Shown here: in pieces, positions 22,901-37,900 of the stretch | Layout of the letters: each line of letters begins with the position of its first letter | How positions within the stretch are numbered: position 1 is the first letter of the stretch | Assembly (NCBI RefSeq): GCF_964355755.1 | Contig: NC_092676.1 | Span: 25,962,288 to 26,022,287, forward strand | DNA from: Antedon mediterranea | Taxonomy: Eukaryota; Echinodermata; Crinoidea; Comatulida; Antedonidae | DNA: 60,000 nt | Reading direction: 5' to 3' | Position numbers and translations under genes: made by a program | Notes under the pieces: model-generated | Databases searched by the model: none | What the model saw: only the letters and a program-made list of their open reading frames with translations | Told to the model about the DNA's origin: nothing

Positions 22901-25900
22901 GACTCCTTTTTTTTATTCTAACTGCTCTGGCTCTGAACATTTGAGATAACATATACTAATTGGTGACAGTGGTTTTAATCTGTTGACGGAACAATGCGTC
23001 GCGTCTACACTATTTAACGCGTCAACACTCGCTAACGCGTCAACTAATGCAACTAGTAACTTCAAACAACTTTATAAGCTTGTACCCAAGTACTTTCGAA
23101 TTTATGACAACTAGTGCCTCCTTCGAGAAGGTTACTACCACATTGTTGGATAAAACACAGTTATTATTACACTTCGTAGCCAGACATAAAGCGGATAACC
23201 ATATTCAATCTGCAGAATTTGCTCGACTTGCTGTCGGAACAGTTTCCATAAGTTTTGCTCTCTGTAGACGCACGCAGGTCAACTTGAGTTTGTTGTAAAT
23301 GACATGTCATTATTTGTATCAAATCATAATTAAATGCCAAGCATAGTATGCCATATAAGGTAAATATCACAAAATAAAGGTCACATGCACGTTATACAGT
23401 TTTGTAGAGTTACAAAATATACATGAAGTTCATATCATAACATCGTTAGTCACTGGAGACAAATGTTAGGGACTAAAAACGCTATAGGTTCGAAATTTGA
23501 CACGTTTGAGTAGAAATAAATGTTCCCATGCGACTTAAAATGTTTTGCTTTTGGTTCGAGTGTGTTATTAGATGTCGCAAGTAATAGATAGTGATGGGCT
23601 TAGGGATCCCTTGTGTGCTGCTTCGACCACATTAAATAGTTATATTATGAAATATTTATAAAAGAGTTCGTTCGTGGAGTATTAACCCAAATAGAGCAAG
23701 CATCACAGTTGTAGGTTTTCCCAAGCCGTTGGCAAACTCACATCCAGGCGGCCGGACCACTGGTTGTTTCTTCAATTAAATAAAATCTTTCTCCGCAAAG
23801 AAAAAATGAAAAACGTCGACCCGCTTAGAACTTAGAACGCTGTAAGAATAGATGTGTGAGAAGATTTTCACATCTGTTGAAGACAGCGTCCCATACTTTT
23901 TGTCTGAGTGGCTGATTTAATGTTAGCAGGAGTGGATTTCTCGCCCGTTAGTCATCCGCTAAATTAGGTAGCAAAGATAGCAGCCAGCATCAAATGACTA
24001 TTTAATTGAGATTCGATCGAAAATTATCCACAATTTATACTATTTATTTGGTCATTTGGCCTAGATCGGTATTAACGTTTCATTTTCTGTTTAGTTCATA
24101 TGCATTTATAAATATCTTAATTTTTTTCCCCTGATACAACAATTCTAAAAAATGTAGTACTATATAGGCCTACTGTATATTGTTGGTAGTTTTCTCTGAC
24201 GAAATAAGAAAGTGGCTTATAAATTGATTTTTTGGATCCAAATGACTTTTTTTTTCTTATAGTATTAATGTTTTAATTAGGTGATAAAGTTTACCACAAA
24301 CATGACTTTGGAAGTCACGTTTCTGTGTTTTCATATAAGGGATATGTGGTGGTGTTTTTGTCTTTTATAAGTGGTCCTTGTCTCACCGCATAACATAATT
24401 ATAGTCCCAAATTACCGTTTGCCCTTCAATATAACCCTTACCACACGTCGTACAAGTTTAGGTGTCGAGTGGAACATCCAAAACATCTTCTTTCCACAAA
24501 TACATTCATCGAATATACATTCATATTTAGAGTACAATATAGGTAATTCAGTGTGTTGATTTGTATTCTGTCAGAATGTATGAAAAAGAGGCATTTTGGC
24601 TACATTCTGTGCATTGTTTTGTTTGGAACAATATAGGCTATACCTATATAAGTGAATTACTAAACTAACCTACCGTATACCGGTAGTTATAAACAACATC
24701 GAGGAAATTATTACAGATTATATTTACAGACAAGACGGGTTTACCAAACAATTTCCGGAGTACAACATATTAATGTTTAGTATACAAAAATACATAAACA
24801 GCAGACTTTGTTTGTTTGAAGTGGTTTTAACATCATTATACCAATTGGTGAATGTCTCTGATGTGTTGGTCTTGTTTCTAACTCGCTGCACATGTTCTAT
24901 TCTCAACCGTATAACCATTAAATGTTGTACAATGTTAATTGTAATTTTAGCTTACACATCTAATAGGCCTATAATAGTTCCCATCCATTTGATTATTATT
25001 ATTATTCATGTATTCTTCTAATTTGTTATCAACGCAGATTACTACTCAACCTACTGACCTATATTGTACTTTAATAACTAAATATACATTTCTATTTGTG
25101 GTAAGCTTCACCAATTTCATATTTTGTTGATACAAGTGTGTGCATCTGTTCTGTGCAGACAGGTTTGCGGTGAGTCCGTATTGTCAAAGTTTTACCCACT
25201 TATTTCGTCAGCCTACGTAGGCGTAGAGTGTAAACACAACTAAAGGAAACCACCAAATACTACTTTAACTGTATTTATATTTAACAAATACTTTATATTT
25301 CCTATAATCATACAAAATGTTTATATGTTTATATCACTTAATGTTAAGGAAGATTGGTTCCACATGACGGATCACAAGGACGTTCGAAAGCGTAACGCAA
25401 GTAATTTGACCAATCACGCGCGATGGATAATAATCTAGCGCATCGTGCAATAATAATGTTTGGTTCACATTAGGACGCAACGCAAAGACGTAAACGCAAC
25501 GCAAGCGTGTTGACCAATGAAAAGCGACAGTTCGAATAATCCATCGCTTGTGATTGGTCAACTCACGTACGTTGCGTTACGTCCTTGTGTTGCTTCTCTA
25601 GTGCGAAACAAGCATTAAAGTGTACTTGCGTCCTTGCGTTGCAGTATAGTGTGAAACAAACAAAGGCAAAACGTTATTATGATTGAGGGGAAACAGTGAT
25701 GTAGTCTGCGCATGTTACCTCGACATATCTCTAAAATTATAGCTAATTATTTTAGCTATTTTTCGAGAAAAAAAATCACTGTACTTTATATAGGGTCTCA
25801 ACCAACAAGAGCTCGGTTCTCGTGGTATAATTAACACCCATAAATTTGAAATAGCCAAATTTTATACCACAATAGGTCGGATAAACCTGATTACCCTTGT

Positions 25901-28900
25901 TTTTCGTGTTATTAATAAAAAATATGTTGTATGCGATTGTGTTACTTCGATCACATTGTTTTTATCTTAAAATATTAGTTTACAGTCTTCTGTAATGCAA
26001 GTTGTAGATATAACGCCTTGGTACGAAATCACTTAGTCATCATCTTATTAATTAAATATGTTACATGCCAATAAATAAACGAAGTTGGAAATTTACGAAA
26101 ATAGGTCTATGATGAGCGCTGATGTGTATTCGAGTTTCGTTTACCCAAACTACATCCTTCCAATCAACTTATTAAAATTGTCATTTTCTTTTCATGCATC
26201 GTTGCTCAAAGGAAGTTGTATTGCCCAGTGTTGAAAGTTACACATGCATTAGGGGAGTCGCTCTCTCTCACCTCTAAACTCAACTCGAAATCGTGACGTC
26301 ATTTGTCGTTTTTGTGTATGACGTCATTAAATCCAAACTATTTAGATTGGTAGAAGATAATTAGGCTTGTATTTTTATACGTATGAGAACAAATACAGCA
26401 ATGTAATTAGAAAATTGATTTAATTAACTACACCGGGTGTATCATTCTGTTCGTATGCTGTTTGTGACTTCATACTTGATTTTTGATTTAATAAGCGCGC
26501 ACCTGTCAAAAATCGATCAATTGATTTTACATAGGGATTTACCATTGTGTGGCTGAAGTACATTGCTTGTAGCATAATGGGTAGTTAGAACGTATGGAGC
26601 AGTGTAAGTTACGAGGTTGTTGAAAAAGAAAGAATATTTATCTCGTCGTATAGTTTGTGTACCGTATACAAAGATGTCGTACCATTATCTGAATGCGTTA
26701 GGTTTAATTTCACCTATACTTAATTACATACAAGTTATATTACTGTGTAATAAAACTTAAGCTCTGTCACATCTACACTATCAAACTAGTTTGACAAAAA
26801 AAATGTGATGTGTCCAAATATGGTAGTGATATACCCAAATATGTTATTGATATGACATCAACGTGTCCATAATATAGGCACATCACATGTTTTTGTCGCA
26901 TAAAGTTTGATAGTGTAGACAGAGCTTAAGAGTAATATGACAAAAAAATGTGATGTGCACATATGGACATGATGTCATATCACTGCCATATTTGGACATA
27001 CCACTACCATATTTAGGCACATCATACTGTTTTTGTCAGACTAGTTTTATAGTGTAGACAGATTTAGAATCAAACGCTGAAATGTTACGTTCTCTTTTTG
27101 ATTATTAGGCTACGGTTTTAAGAAAACCAATGTGTAGGCCTACACTCTGCTTTAAATCTGGGACACACGTATACATTTACACTTAGGGGGCTGATAAAAC
27201 CAATTGTGGCAATTGTTTATTGTAATAGTTGTAATTTTATCCTATGCACATAAAAACTGAAATTTAGGTTGCAACCTGTAAACAGTGTGCATTACGACGC
27301 ATGCTCTCTGTCTTCTAGGCGCTAGAAGTGTGAAACGTATTTTTCTAGCAAGTAGGGCTATCAAATTTAATTCGTTATTTTTAACTTGTGCATTGCTATG
27401 TCTTTCTAAAATATATTTTTTGTTTCAGATGCCATAACATGTCCAGAATCGTGGAAATTGTTTGAAGGAAAGTGTTTTGCCTTATTTGAAGACAGGACGA
27501 CATGGTTTGAGGCAGAAAAAAAATGTATTAATTATGGGGCAGACTTAGCGATATTGAACACTGAGAAACGTAACCAAATGGCCATAAATATGACAGATGG
27601 AAAAAATATGTTCATATGGATTGGACTCACAGACTTAGTAAGTTGAAAATAGTTAGTCTAGGCCTATAGTTTAGTTCGTCAATGATTAAATGAACAATAC
27701 ACTTTTACTATTACCCCAGCTTCGCTTTCTGGTGTCACATGATGCGACTTCCATCAGGGCAAGAAAATCGCAATAACTCACTTACTGGACCCCATTGGAA
27801 ATAAGTTTACTTTTTTGTCGACTTAATGGGTTATCCAGGTATTCTTTTTATATATTGTATATTTTAACTTTTATGTATGAATATCGAATAAAATCAATCA
27901 ATCAATCAACATACACTGACAGTAATAATTGCAGTACTTGTCGTCAAAACATAAAAGCCCAACTGTAACGCTAATCTAAGCCACATCGCCTAATGATTTA
28001 CTTTTTTCTATTTGTAGGAAGTTGAGAGAACATTCGTGTGGAATGACGGGAGAAATCTTGGTTCCGACGACTATTCACCTTGGGGTAACGTGGAACCCAA
28101 CAATAGAGGTACAAACTTTCAGACACCCGCAGACTGCGTGCTTCTCCACGTCAGCAACAACATTGGGCAATGGAAAGACAAGAACTGTGAAGAATCTCTA
28201 TTCTACATGTGTATGCGCAATTGTACGTATTTCAGTTTATAACTTTATAACTAAATCGTGTGTAACGTTTGGTTCCCACTTCGACGCAATGCAAGGACGT
28301 AACTGCAGCGCATGTAATCTGACCAATCACAATCGATGGATTGTTTGAACAATTGCGTATCATTAGTAAACTCGCTAGCGTTACGTCTACGTCTTTGCGC
28401 TGCGTCCTTGGTAACAAAGCTTACGTAATATACGCAATCACGCATTCAAAATCACCTAGACCAGAATCCTTTTATTTTTTGTATACCTACTTAACATTTC
28501 ACTTACATTGTGTCAATGAAACTGTGGCCTATTTAATAAGCATAAATGTTTTTTTTTTTCGGGAGGCCTACTATTCCGTCAGTAAAGAGTCGCAGTTCAG
28601 GCGCATGCGTACATTCTTTTGTACACTTTAGGTACATTTATTTCATTTCATGTAAAAATATTTTAGCTATTTTATTTGTTCATTAATCGATTAATATATA
28701 TTTCATATCTTTTTTCTTATATATATTATTTACATAGTGGCTGTGTATGGAAAACAAATATTACAAATATTGCTCTAATTGTTTTATCCGTTTTCAAGCA
28801 CCATGGGACTTTATTAGTTGATATCGTAATATAACGGAAATAGCAAAAACGTTAGAAAGGCCTTTTAAATTAAGATACACGTTTTATTTCCACATTCTGA

Positions 28901-31900
28901 TAAAATGGATTACTTAAACGTCTTTATCAATAATGATATGTTATGCGAGAACGAGTCGGAGTATAAGCTAATAGTTGTTATTAATTAAAATAGTGTTGTT
29001 GAGGTGGAAATTTCTTATCTTCTCTGGACACGTTTTTCTCACGCTCAGAAAGGAAAATATCGAGACATGTTCAGTGCACTCAGCAATATAAAAAAAAATC
29101 AATTTCAGATAAAACGCATGTTAACTCTTTTCTTTTTTTTTCTTTCTTAACTCAATAATAACTGATTTGCATTACGCTGTCGTTTCCTTGGTGATGGGGT
29201 TACCAGCATTGGAAGAAGTTGTGTCCCCATGGCACAGCTTGATTATGTAACACAATTTAATTAACAGGTTGAAAAAGGCAGAACAATGGAAGTGAAATTA
29301 AAAGCTACAATTTTTATACAAATTTTATATATTGTAGACCCTCCTCCCTCTACCTGAATCCGTCACTGTCCCTCTCCAATTTCTTACCCCTCTAAAAATG
29401 CCTTTTGCAATTTATAAAAAAGATGCAAGGATAATTTTTCAAAAGTTATTCATTAGACGTATTCGACTGGTCACGCACTCGTCGCAAACACCCCGCAGTC
29501 ACCTATTCCAATTGCTGCAGTGGGAATAGATGACTGCGAGTCTCGTATACACAGCTGATTATCTGCTCAATACAGCCGAGTCAAATACGTATAATAGTTA
29601 TTGATAAGCTTAAAGCTTTTTCTACGCTATCAAACTTTATGTGACAAAACAGTTCCTATATGGACATGATGACGTCATATCACTACCATATTTGTGCATA
29701 TCACACTTTTTGTCACATAAAGTTTGATAGTGTAGACATATCTTTAGACTAGTATTTTGTTTGTGATTTATTTTTTGTTTTTTAATGCTTTTTCAGTAAC
29801 TGTGGGTACAACAACGTACACCTCTACGTCAATTTCCACGACGATACCAGACACGGTAATATAACGACTACACTTGTTGTGTTCCGACATGTGAGGAGTA
29901 TTGATTGACGAATTATGTTAATATTCAGTTAATTTAAATGTATTCTATAAATAAATCTTCTAAAAATAAAAAAAGAGGTAATAACGACAAAAATCAAAGT
30001 ACAAATACAACTGATAATAAAAAAAAATAAGTGACGAACCACACAGAAGACAACAAAATATTTACATTTGTTTACCATTGTTTCGCGGTGTTTAATTAAA
30101 TTAAAATAATAAAATATATAAAATCATAATTGCTCGCATCATCCGCGAAAATTAAAAATCTAATCTGTCAACACTATAATCAACAAAAAAGTGTGATGTG
30201 CCTAAATTTGGTAGTGATATGACGTCATCGTATCCATATATGGGCACACCATATTTTTGTCACATAAAGTTTGATAGTGTAGACAGAACTTATATTTAAC
30301 AAATTATATTCTTTAGACTGTGAAGCAAGATACAGAAAATAGGCTAAATGATTTGACAAGCTTGGCGAGTAGAGGGAACCTGTCGGCAGCAGAAGTTACG
30401 AGTGTCGGAGAAGTAAGTATAGGCCTAGGCCTCTTTTCTCTTGGTTTTTGGTGTGATAATTCCTACTGTAGCTCAAACGAAGCTATACTGGGATTGGATG
30501 CAATTGAACCTACAGCAGATCTCTGGTATAAAAACAGGGGTTGATACTCTATGAGTACACATCTTTGAAATATTAATTGAGCCTTAAATCATATAAAACT
30601 ATGGAACACCAAATTTAGTTTATGCCCTGCGTGATTGAGTGAGGGGTAAACTAATTGTGTATTATTTCTTTGGATCCTTTTAGTCCGCCATGGACGCTGT
30701 GCAAGTTGGCTTCAACTCTCCAACTTCTGATGATACGGTAAGTTGTTGTTGTACTTTTAAATTGTAAACTTAAATCTTGCCTTCACAATCAGAAAAAAAA
30801 TGCTTGCATGATGAAAACAAAGGGTTTATCTGTAGCTACGACACGATCAGTTTCACGCCCCTTAACACAGCTCGCCGTTGAAATGTATTGTACAGTACTG
30901 TTGGTATTTTTCGTAGCCAGACATAAGATCAAAGTACTGGATCGGGTTCCTATATTGGCAAGGCGAGCTTAGTGTCTTGTTGTTAGATTTCCTTAAACCT
31001 GGTTAGATGGTTTCATACCAAAGTATTGTTGCCCTGGTGTGCTACTTTCCAAACGTATGATCAAAATACGGGTTACTAAACCATTTAAATGTCGTGCCAT
31101 GACCATTGTAAATAATAATAGTAAATTGCCATTACCATATTCATCGTTTATATCAATGTTTCAATCTAATGATTGATATCATGATAATTTTATCTTGTAT
31201 TTTTTGATGTTTTTATATGAATGGTGTTATGCTATATTTGTTTTTATTGTGTTTTCTTGTTGTTATGACGAGCAATGAATTTCCTTTTTGAGGTTCAATA
31301 AAAGTTATCTTATCTTATCTTATCTTAACGAACCATATAAGGGATTATAATAATGACAATGCTGTAACCCCCCATGTATAACGTAAGACGACCTCATTAA
31401 CCAATGATAATAATTAATAATATGAATTGTAATGATGCATAGTTATTGCCGTCAAATGAGCCAAAAAATGTCTCCAAAATATAATTTAAAATAACATCCC
31501 ATAGGATCATTAGTTTAATTATCCTAATTATTTAATGTACCATTAAGCGCGTTACTCATGTAATATAAAATATAACTTACTAATAGGGTTTGGCGGCCTT
31601 TGCGTTCGATAGTGGCATATCAAGGGATTGCTAAATGAGTGGCCAGCAACCTGCTTCGCGATAATATTTCTCCATCATAGAATGGCATACACATTATTTG
31701 AATCGAACGTTATATTTTCTGCTAGGGCCATTAATATTTTTAATTGATGATGTCAATTTATGGTGTGTGTTGTTCCAGCTTTCCGTGAAAGGAGTTGAAT
31801 TGCCTTCTAAACTTCCGATAGATTTTATAATGCGCTAATCTAGTAATCTAAAACATTTATCGACTCCCGTTTTCTGCAAGACTAAAATTACTGAGGATTT

Positions 31901-34900
31901 GCCTTTACACCATGTGGGACTACTTCGCGTGTTTTCACTGTAGCAGCTGTGTCGATATTGGATAAACTGAATGTGCTGATTAATGACTTTATACAGAAAC
32001 GTGCTCATTATTTCTAAAAATGTAAACTCAATTTTTAAAGTACGTACGCGTAAAGATAGTGTACGCTGACTTTAAATAATGATTGGTTCCCACTAGAGAC
32101 GCAACAAAACACGTAACGCAACGTAAGTGATTTGACCAAATCACTAGCGATGAAATATTCGAACTGTCGCTTGTCATTGGTCAACTCGCTTGCGTTGCGT
32201 CTACGTTCTTGCATTGCGTCTCTAGTGAGAACCAGGCTTCACATACACAGCGCCACGCCATATATGAGCTCTGATTGGCTATATCATGTCTGCAATTGCG
32301 CCCGTTTAAGCTTGGTTCCCACTAGCGACGCAACGTAACGCAATCTACGCAACAAAAGAAAATTCCCTTCCGATAATTGTGTTTGCTCCCACCTGCGTGA
32401 AATCAAACCTGCGATTTTTTTCAGCACTGATGCGTCGTCAGTTCCCACTTGTGATTACGGAATACTGTACAGCACATTCCGTCAATACGTCGCTGCGTTG
32501 CGTCGCTAGTGAGAACCACGTTTTAACGACATTTTACCATTCTTTGCTGGGGGCATTATTTTAATTGGCTAGAAATTGAACGTGATCTACGTGGGTTCGC
32601 AAAGCATAACATCCTTGATTGCCTGACATGCATCGTGTACCTTATTAAAATATGTATGATTTCACCATTTGTGCATTGTTGCATAACCTGCTTCGAGCTC
32701 TCTGAAAAAAAAACACTTTAAAGTTTAGCAATCAAGGAACATGCATTATATCTCAAGGACACCCATTATGGATAAACAAACTTCAGATGATAATCGTTTT
32801 GATTTTAGCAACTTTACTTTTATTTCATGACCAAAATGTAAGCTACTAACACGTGGTTTCCACTAGAACGCAACGCAGCGACGTATCGACGCAAAGTTTT
32901 GCATTGCGTAATCACAAGTGGGAACCGACGACGCAATAGTGCTGCAAATATCGTAGGTTTGATTTCACGCAGGCGGGGGAAAACACAATTATTACAAGGG
33001 CGCGCATTTGCTTACGTTGCATAGATTGCGTTACGTTGCGTCGCTAGTGGGAACCAAGCTTAAGCCAGGCCTGCTAAGCTAGGCCTGCTAAGCTAGCCTT
33101 ACTAAGGTTGCGATCAATATTTGTTTAGATTTCATAAAAAGTAGTTCATTAAAAATGGTAATTGCTTAAGTAACTGAACTCAAGTCATGTGGGTTATTCA
33201 TGAGTGCCTTCGGGCCGGATAGATTCCACACTTGACTCTCGTTGTCCGCCCGAATCTCTCTCTGGGGTACCGTACATCAACACTACAGGTCTCTCTACCT
33301 ACAAGTCTAATTATAACACCCGATTTAAAAGGATGGGTTTAGTTTTCATCTTGCAATTTGGCATGATGTTGCAATGTACGTTACAAGTTCATATTTTTCT
33401 CACCATAAAATGTCACTACAGAAATGCATTAATGGAATTATCGAATCGGGATTTCTGACACATTTCAGTCTACAATTAACTATTTAGAAAAAACCACTAA
33501 AAGGGTACATTTTTCGAATGATTGAATGCTAATTTTACTTGTATTTCTAGCTTTGTTTCGTGCAGAGTATGATGGGTTTTTAATGTTAGCCCAGCCAGAC
33601 AACCCACAAGGCTTGGTGGCTAAGGCCTAGTTTTAGACTGACGCCGAGTGACATTTTATAATCGGCCCAATGGGACTTATTAATTAAGTTCAAGTTCACT
33701 GATAGATTAAATATTCACTTTTTTGTTTATATTAAATCCGCAACATCATCATTTAGGACATAAGTTTCTGGTTTTCTCGTATAATTAAGTGCAAATTATA
33801 TTGTATAATTACTTAGTGAACTTAATTATTAATAGCAATCACGTTGCCAAAAATAACAATGTCCTTTCCGTTTAGATTAGCGTACATTGAGCAATATGAC
33901 TTCTTTTAAATATGAATATTGTTCATTATATACATTTTACCATACAAGTTAACGCACCCACCATTTTACCGGTATGGCTCAATGTAAAACCAATGAACCA
34001 CGGGCCCCGCAGTGCCTGGTTTCTTTATTAAGCTTGGTTACGTAGAGGCAACTTAAAGCAAGTTGACCTATCACAAGCGATTGTTCGAATATTCCATCGC
34101 TTGTGATTGGTCAAATCACTCACGTTGCGTTACGTACTTACGTTGCGTCTCTAGTAGGAACCAAGCCTTTATGCTAACAACTCGTTGTAGCAACAAGCCG
34201 TAAGCGTAAAATTATGTTAACTGTTTTATAAAATAAGATCAGAAGATTGATTGCAATGATTGACTGGAGTACACTTCTTGTACGCATGCGTAGAAACTTA
34301 ACTAAATTAAATTAAGAAATACTCTGAAACCGATCGTTAAAACCAGTTTGTTTATTCATAATTTTGTCCTCTATTTGTTTACTACTCAATACCAAAAGGA
34401 ATTGAAATCATACGATTGTGATGAACAGTAAAATACCAATTTATTATTTCTGGTTACCATAGTAACACAGTACATTGATGTTTTATCATGTAGATTATAT
34501 TACTGTCCTTTAAAGGTATGGTTGATTTTAAAAGGGTAGACAAAACAAACAACTGGTATGTTGTTATATTCGGTATCTTCATTCAATCAATCATATAACA
34601 AATATACATTGCAGCATAAAACGCTGAATTGCAGTATTTGTACAAAAATGATTATTATATAGGCAAATTACACATATGAATACAAAGAACTAACACCATT
34701 TTTAAATAAAAAAGAGCAAACGCTACACACTCAACATTTTTCAAATAATTACACAGATGTCTAAGATGTCAATATATAAGGCCTACTCAAGTTACACACA
34801 TACATATATCTATGTATTGTTTACAATTACTCTTTATTTTTGTTAAGATAAAAAAAGGAGTGTTTGCATTTTTTTCTTAAAAGTTACATTTTGTTTGCCT

Positions 34901-37900
34901 ATGCCCTTGTGCCTTTTTTCATATTTCTATTTCAATTCAATTCACATTTATTTACTCATCCTTTATAAATACAGTTTCATAGCATAAATGATGGCAAGGA
35001 TCCTGCATAGAGAAGTTTACACTCCTGTTTTCGCAGGACCCTTTTACATAAAAAACATAAAACAATAAACACAACATACAAAATAAAAAAAAAAACATTT
35101 CCTATATACATTTTAGAGTTGTTCATCATCAAAAAGTGATAGTGTTTTTCTAACATGATTATTTATACATTTTTTCTTAAAAAAGAAGATATTCAGTTTA
35201 TTAATTCCAGTACATGTGGATTCTTTCTTTATATATTATAGCAAAAGTATGAATATATATAATATAAAACAGGCTATGTGTGTATACTCGCACACACCAA
35301 CACAACGCATAATATATGCATATATATTTTATGAGTGAAGCATTTTAAGTTCTGTAATTCGATAAAATGTATATACTGTTTTGTAACAGGGGTTTCTACT
35401 TATAAGCTGTGCTTCAGAGATTTTCCCTTTTCTATTTCATTTTTGTAATGATTATTTATGTATGTTTATGTTTGTTGTTGTAAACTATAACTTATAAGTA
35501 TTTAAACAAGGACATTTTATTTTTAAGTTCAATACTGCAATTTCGTACGATTCATAAAATCACGTACTACGGTATTTCCATGTTAGTAAGATAAATTAGA
35601 CCGTTGAAGGTTTAAAAAACAAGATTACGCTTAGTATCACCCCGTTGTACGCCGCGTGTATAATTATAAATTTATAAAATATGTATAATTTAACGAATAT
35701 CTTTGGTTTGAACAGGATAAAATGGAAATAACACAACAGGCAGAATCTCTGTTCGTGGTTCTCTCGGAATCAGTGGAAATTGGTGAATCATTAGTCATTT
35801 CTAAAGACAACATTGGTAAGTGAAGGCATGGGTATAAATCTTTTTAAATCATTTTTTTTTTTTTTTTTTAAAGCTTTTAAATGTGATGTTCATTAACGGC
35901 GTTTCTTTCTTGAGCTCTGTCCACACGATCAAACTTTATGTGAACAAAATGTGATGTGCCCATATATGGACATGATGATGTCATTTCACTATCATATATG
36001 GGCATATCATTACCATATTTGGAACATCAAATTTTTTGTCACATATAGTTTGATAATGTAGACAGAGCTTTACTTTTATTTTATTTATGTTGGGTTTTAT
36101 GTTTTATGTAAAAGGGTCCTGCAAAAACAGCCATCAATTATATACTGAAATTGTAATTATAAACGATGACAAAATAAATGTGAATGAATGGAATAAATGA
36201 AATAGTACTTTGCTATAAATAATTTTATTTCATTTCTTTCATTATTTATCCGGTCTATTTTACTATATACATAACAACAACAAAAATGAAATTGGGGAGA
36301 CCAACAACAACAACAACAACAACAGGTATTTTAAACCATAAGTGTACGTTCCATTCACCGGTCGAAATAATACGATTTACATTATCAGGAAACCATTCTG
36401 GCAATGGCTTTCTAGCTGTCAAACGTCTAGTTTCACCAGATAATTAGTACGCTTAATGTATTCATGCAACCTAGTTTAATATTGGGAATGATTAAGTGAG
36501 ATAACATGATTAAAATGAAATCATATTACATTGTGTCCAGCTTAATGAATGAGAGGCGCTTTAACACTGCTTCATTGTTATTCATTACTTGCATTTTGTT
36601 TTATCAAGTATATTACCTTTTCACACACAAACAAATATGTAAATGTCAAAATGTAAATTTACATGATGCAAAGCCCTAGATATATAAGCTTTATTCTTAC
36701 CGAGAATTAATTTATAAACGGTAAAGATGAGAAATTCTGTAGAAATGAAAAAAGATTCTGCTTGATAAGCAGACATTGTTCAACCATTGAACCTTTCATA
36801 GTATATAGGCCTAGTTCAAATTCAATTGAATTAAATGTAAATTTAACTTTAAAATCTAATTATAATAAATATTTAATTTACATTTTGATTGGGCCATCCT
36901 AACTGGAAAGGAAATCTTCCGTATTGTCGTTTTCCAAAACTAGAGGTTTGGGTTTTTTTTTCTGTTTCTGTAGTCGGAGTCTACACTATCAAACTTTATT
37001 TGACAAACAAATGAAATGTGACATAATGATGTCATATCAACACCATATTTAAGCATATCACTACCATATGTGGGCACATCACACAGCTCACTATGTCGGT
37101 CAGTTGTTCGGTCGGTAAACACTAACTTGAGCAACCATAACCATGTATATGGCCTTGTTTTTTGTCAAACTAGTTTGATAGTGTAGACTTGTTTTGTTCT
37201 TGTTTGCGCAGCCATTGTATGTATGACGCAAACCGTTCAACTGCGCTACCTTTTACTATAGCAACATAATCTAACGAAGTGATTACGATGTTTGAAAGCC
37301 GCTTTAATAATGCAGCCAATTTAGGTTGACTTCAATTAAAGTCAGAATTGTTCATCATTGGTGTTCCAGGCTTTAACTACCTTAATTAACCAAGAATATT
37401 GAGTCGATTTCATAGCTTATTCACGCAATAATAAAGCCACTGAACAACGGCTAGGTTATAAAATGTGTATTATTGGTCTCATTATCGAGAAAGACAAAAA
37501 TAACACATCGAATTCTCATATATTTGCTTTTATTACTTCGTGCAAACAATTCATCACTCTACAGATACGACATTAAGTCTTTTATACATTCGTAACAACA
37601 AGAAAAAAAACCCAAAAAAACTAACTCAATTAACGTGCATGTATTTACATCTATTACTATACTATTATTCATCCTTTAAGTCTTTAAACGTTATCGGGGA
37701 ATTATTAAGGTATTTTATTTTGCGCGACAATCTCATAAAGATGATAAAAAACGTTCCGTGATCTGTTTCATCACTATTTTCAAAATTTGACTTAATCGTT
37801 GATTGGAGACCGTAAATACCGTATATCCATGGATTGATGAATATATCTATGTTATATCATCGAACCCTGCGTTTGGACAAACCTATTAAAGGGACACCTC

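Larger units (their letters stand above)
19963..27428 (+). other. intron 1 (7.5 kb)
   Basis: No exon recognised inside. Contents: family-A MITEs at 20232-20395, 20767-20935, 26760-26926 and 26936-27066; family-B sequence at 25345-25616; a retroposon tail at 22322-22440. The rest, including 20936-22321 and 22441-25344, is AT-rich DNA with no supported feature. Small ORFs in it (for example 21939-22259 and 23047-23298) lack domains and splice context. Confidence 0.6.
28223..29796 (+). other. intron 3 with MITEs
   Basis: A family-B3 element at about 28265-28421 starts 43 bp after the exon. A family-A element lies at 29614-29743. The stretch 28422-29613 is AT-rich with no supported feature. Confidence 0.5.
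30738..35715 (+). other. intron 6 (5 kb)
   Basis: Holds a plus-strand retroposon tail ending in TTATC units (about 31180-31327), family-B MITEs at 32080-32238, 32309-32522, 32850-33060 and 34031-34167, and a minus-strand retroposon tail at 34925-35045. Stretches 31328-32079, 33061-34030 and 34168-34924 show nothing else. The ORFs at 32132-32564 are MITE translations; the ORF at 33204-33458 has no domain. Confidence 0.5.

Noticed and set aside
27458-27646. A separate small lectin gene starting at the Met within the lectin domain
   Set aside because: The frame continues upstream to the splice acceptor at 27428 and joins exon 1 in phase; this Met is internal to the fold.
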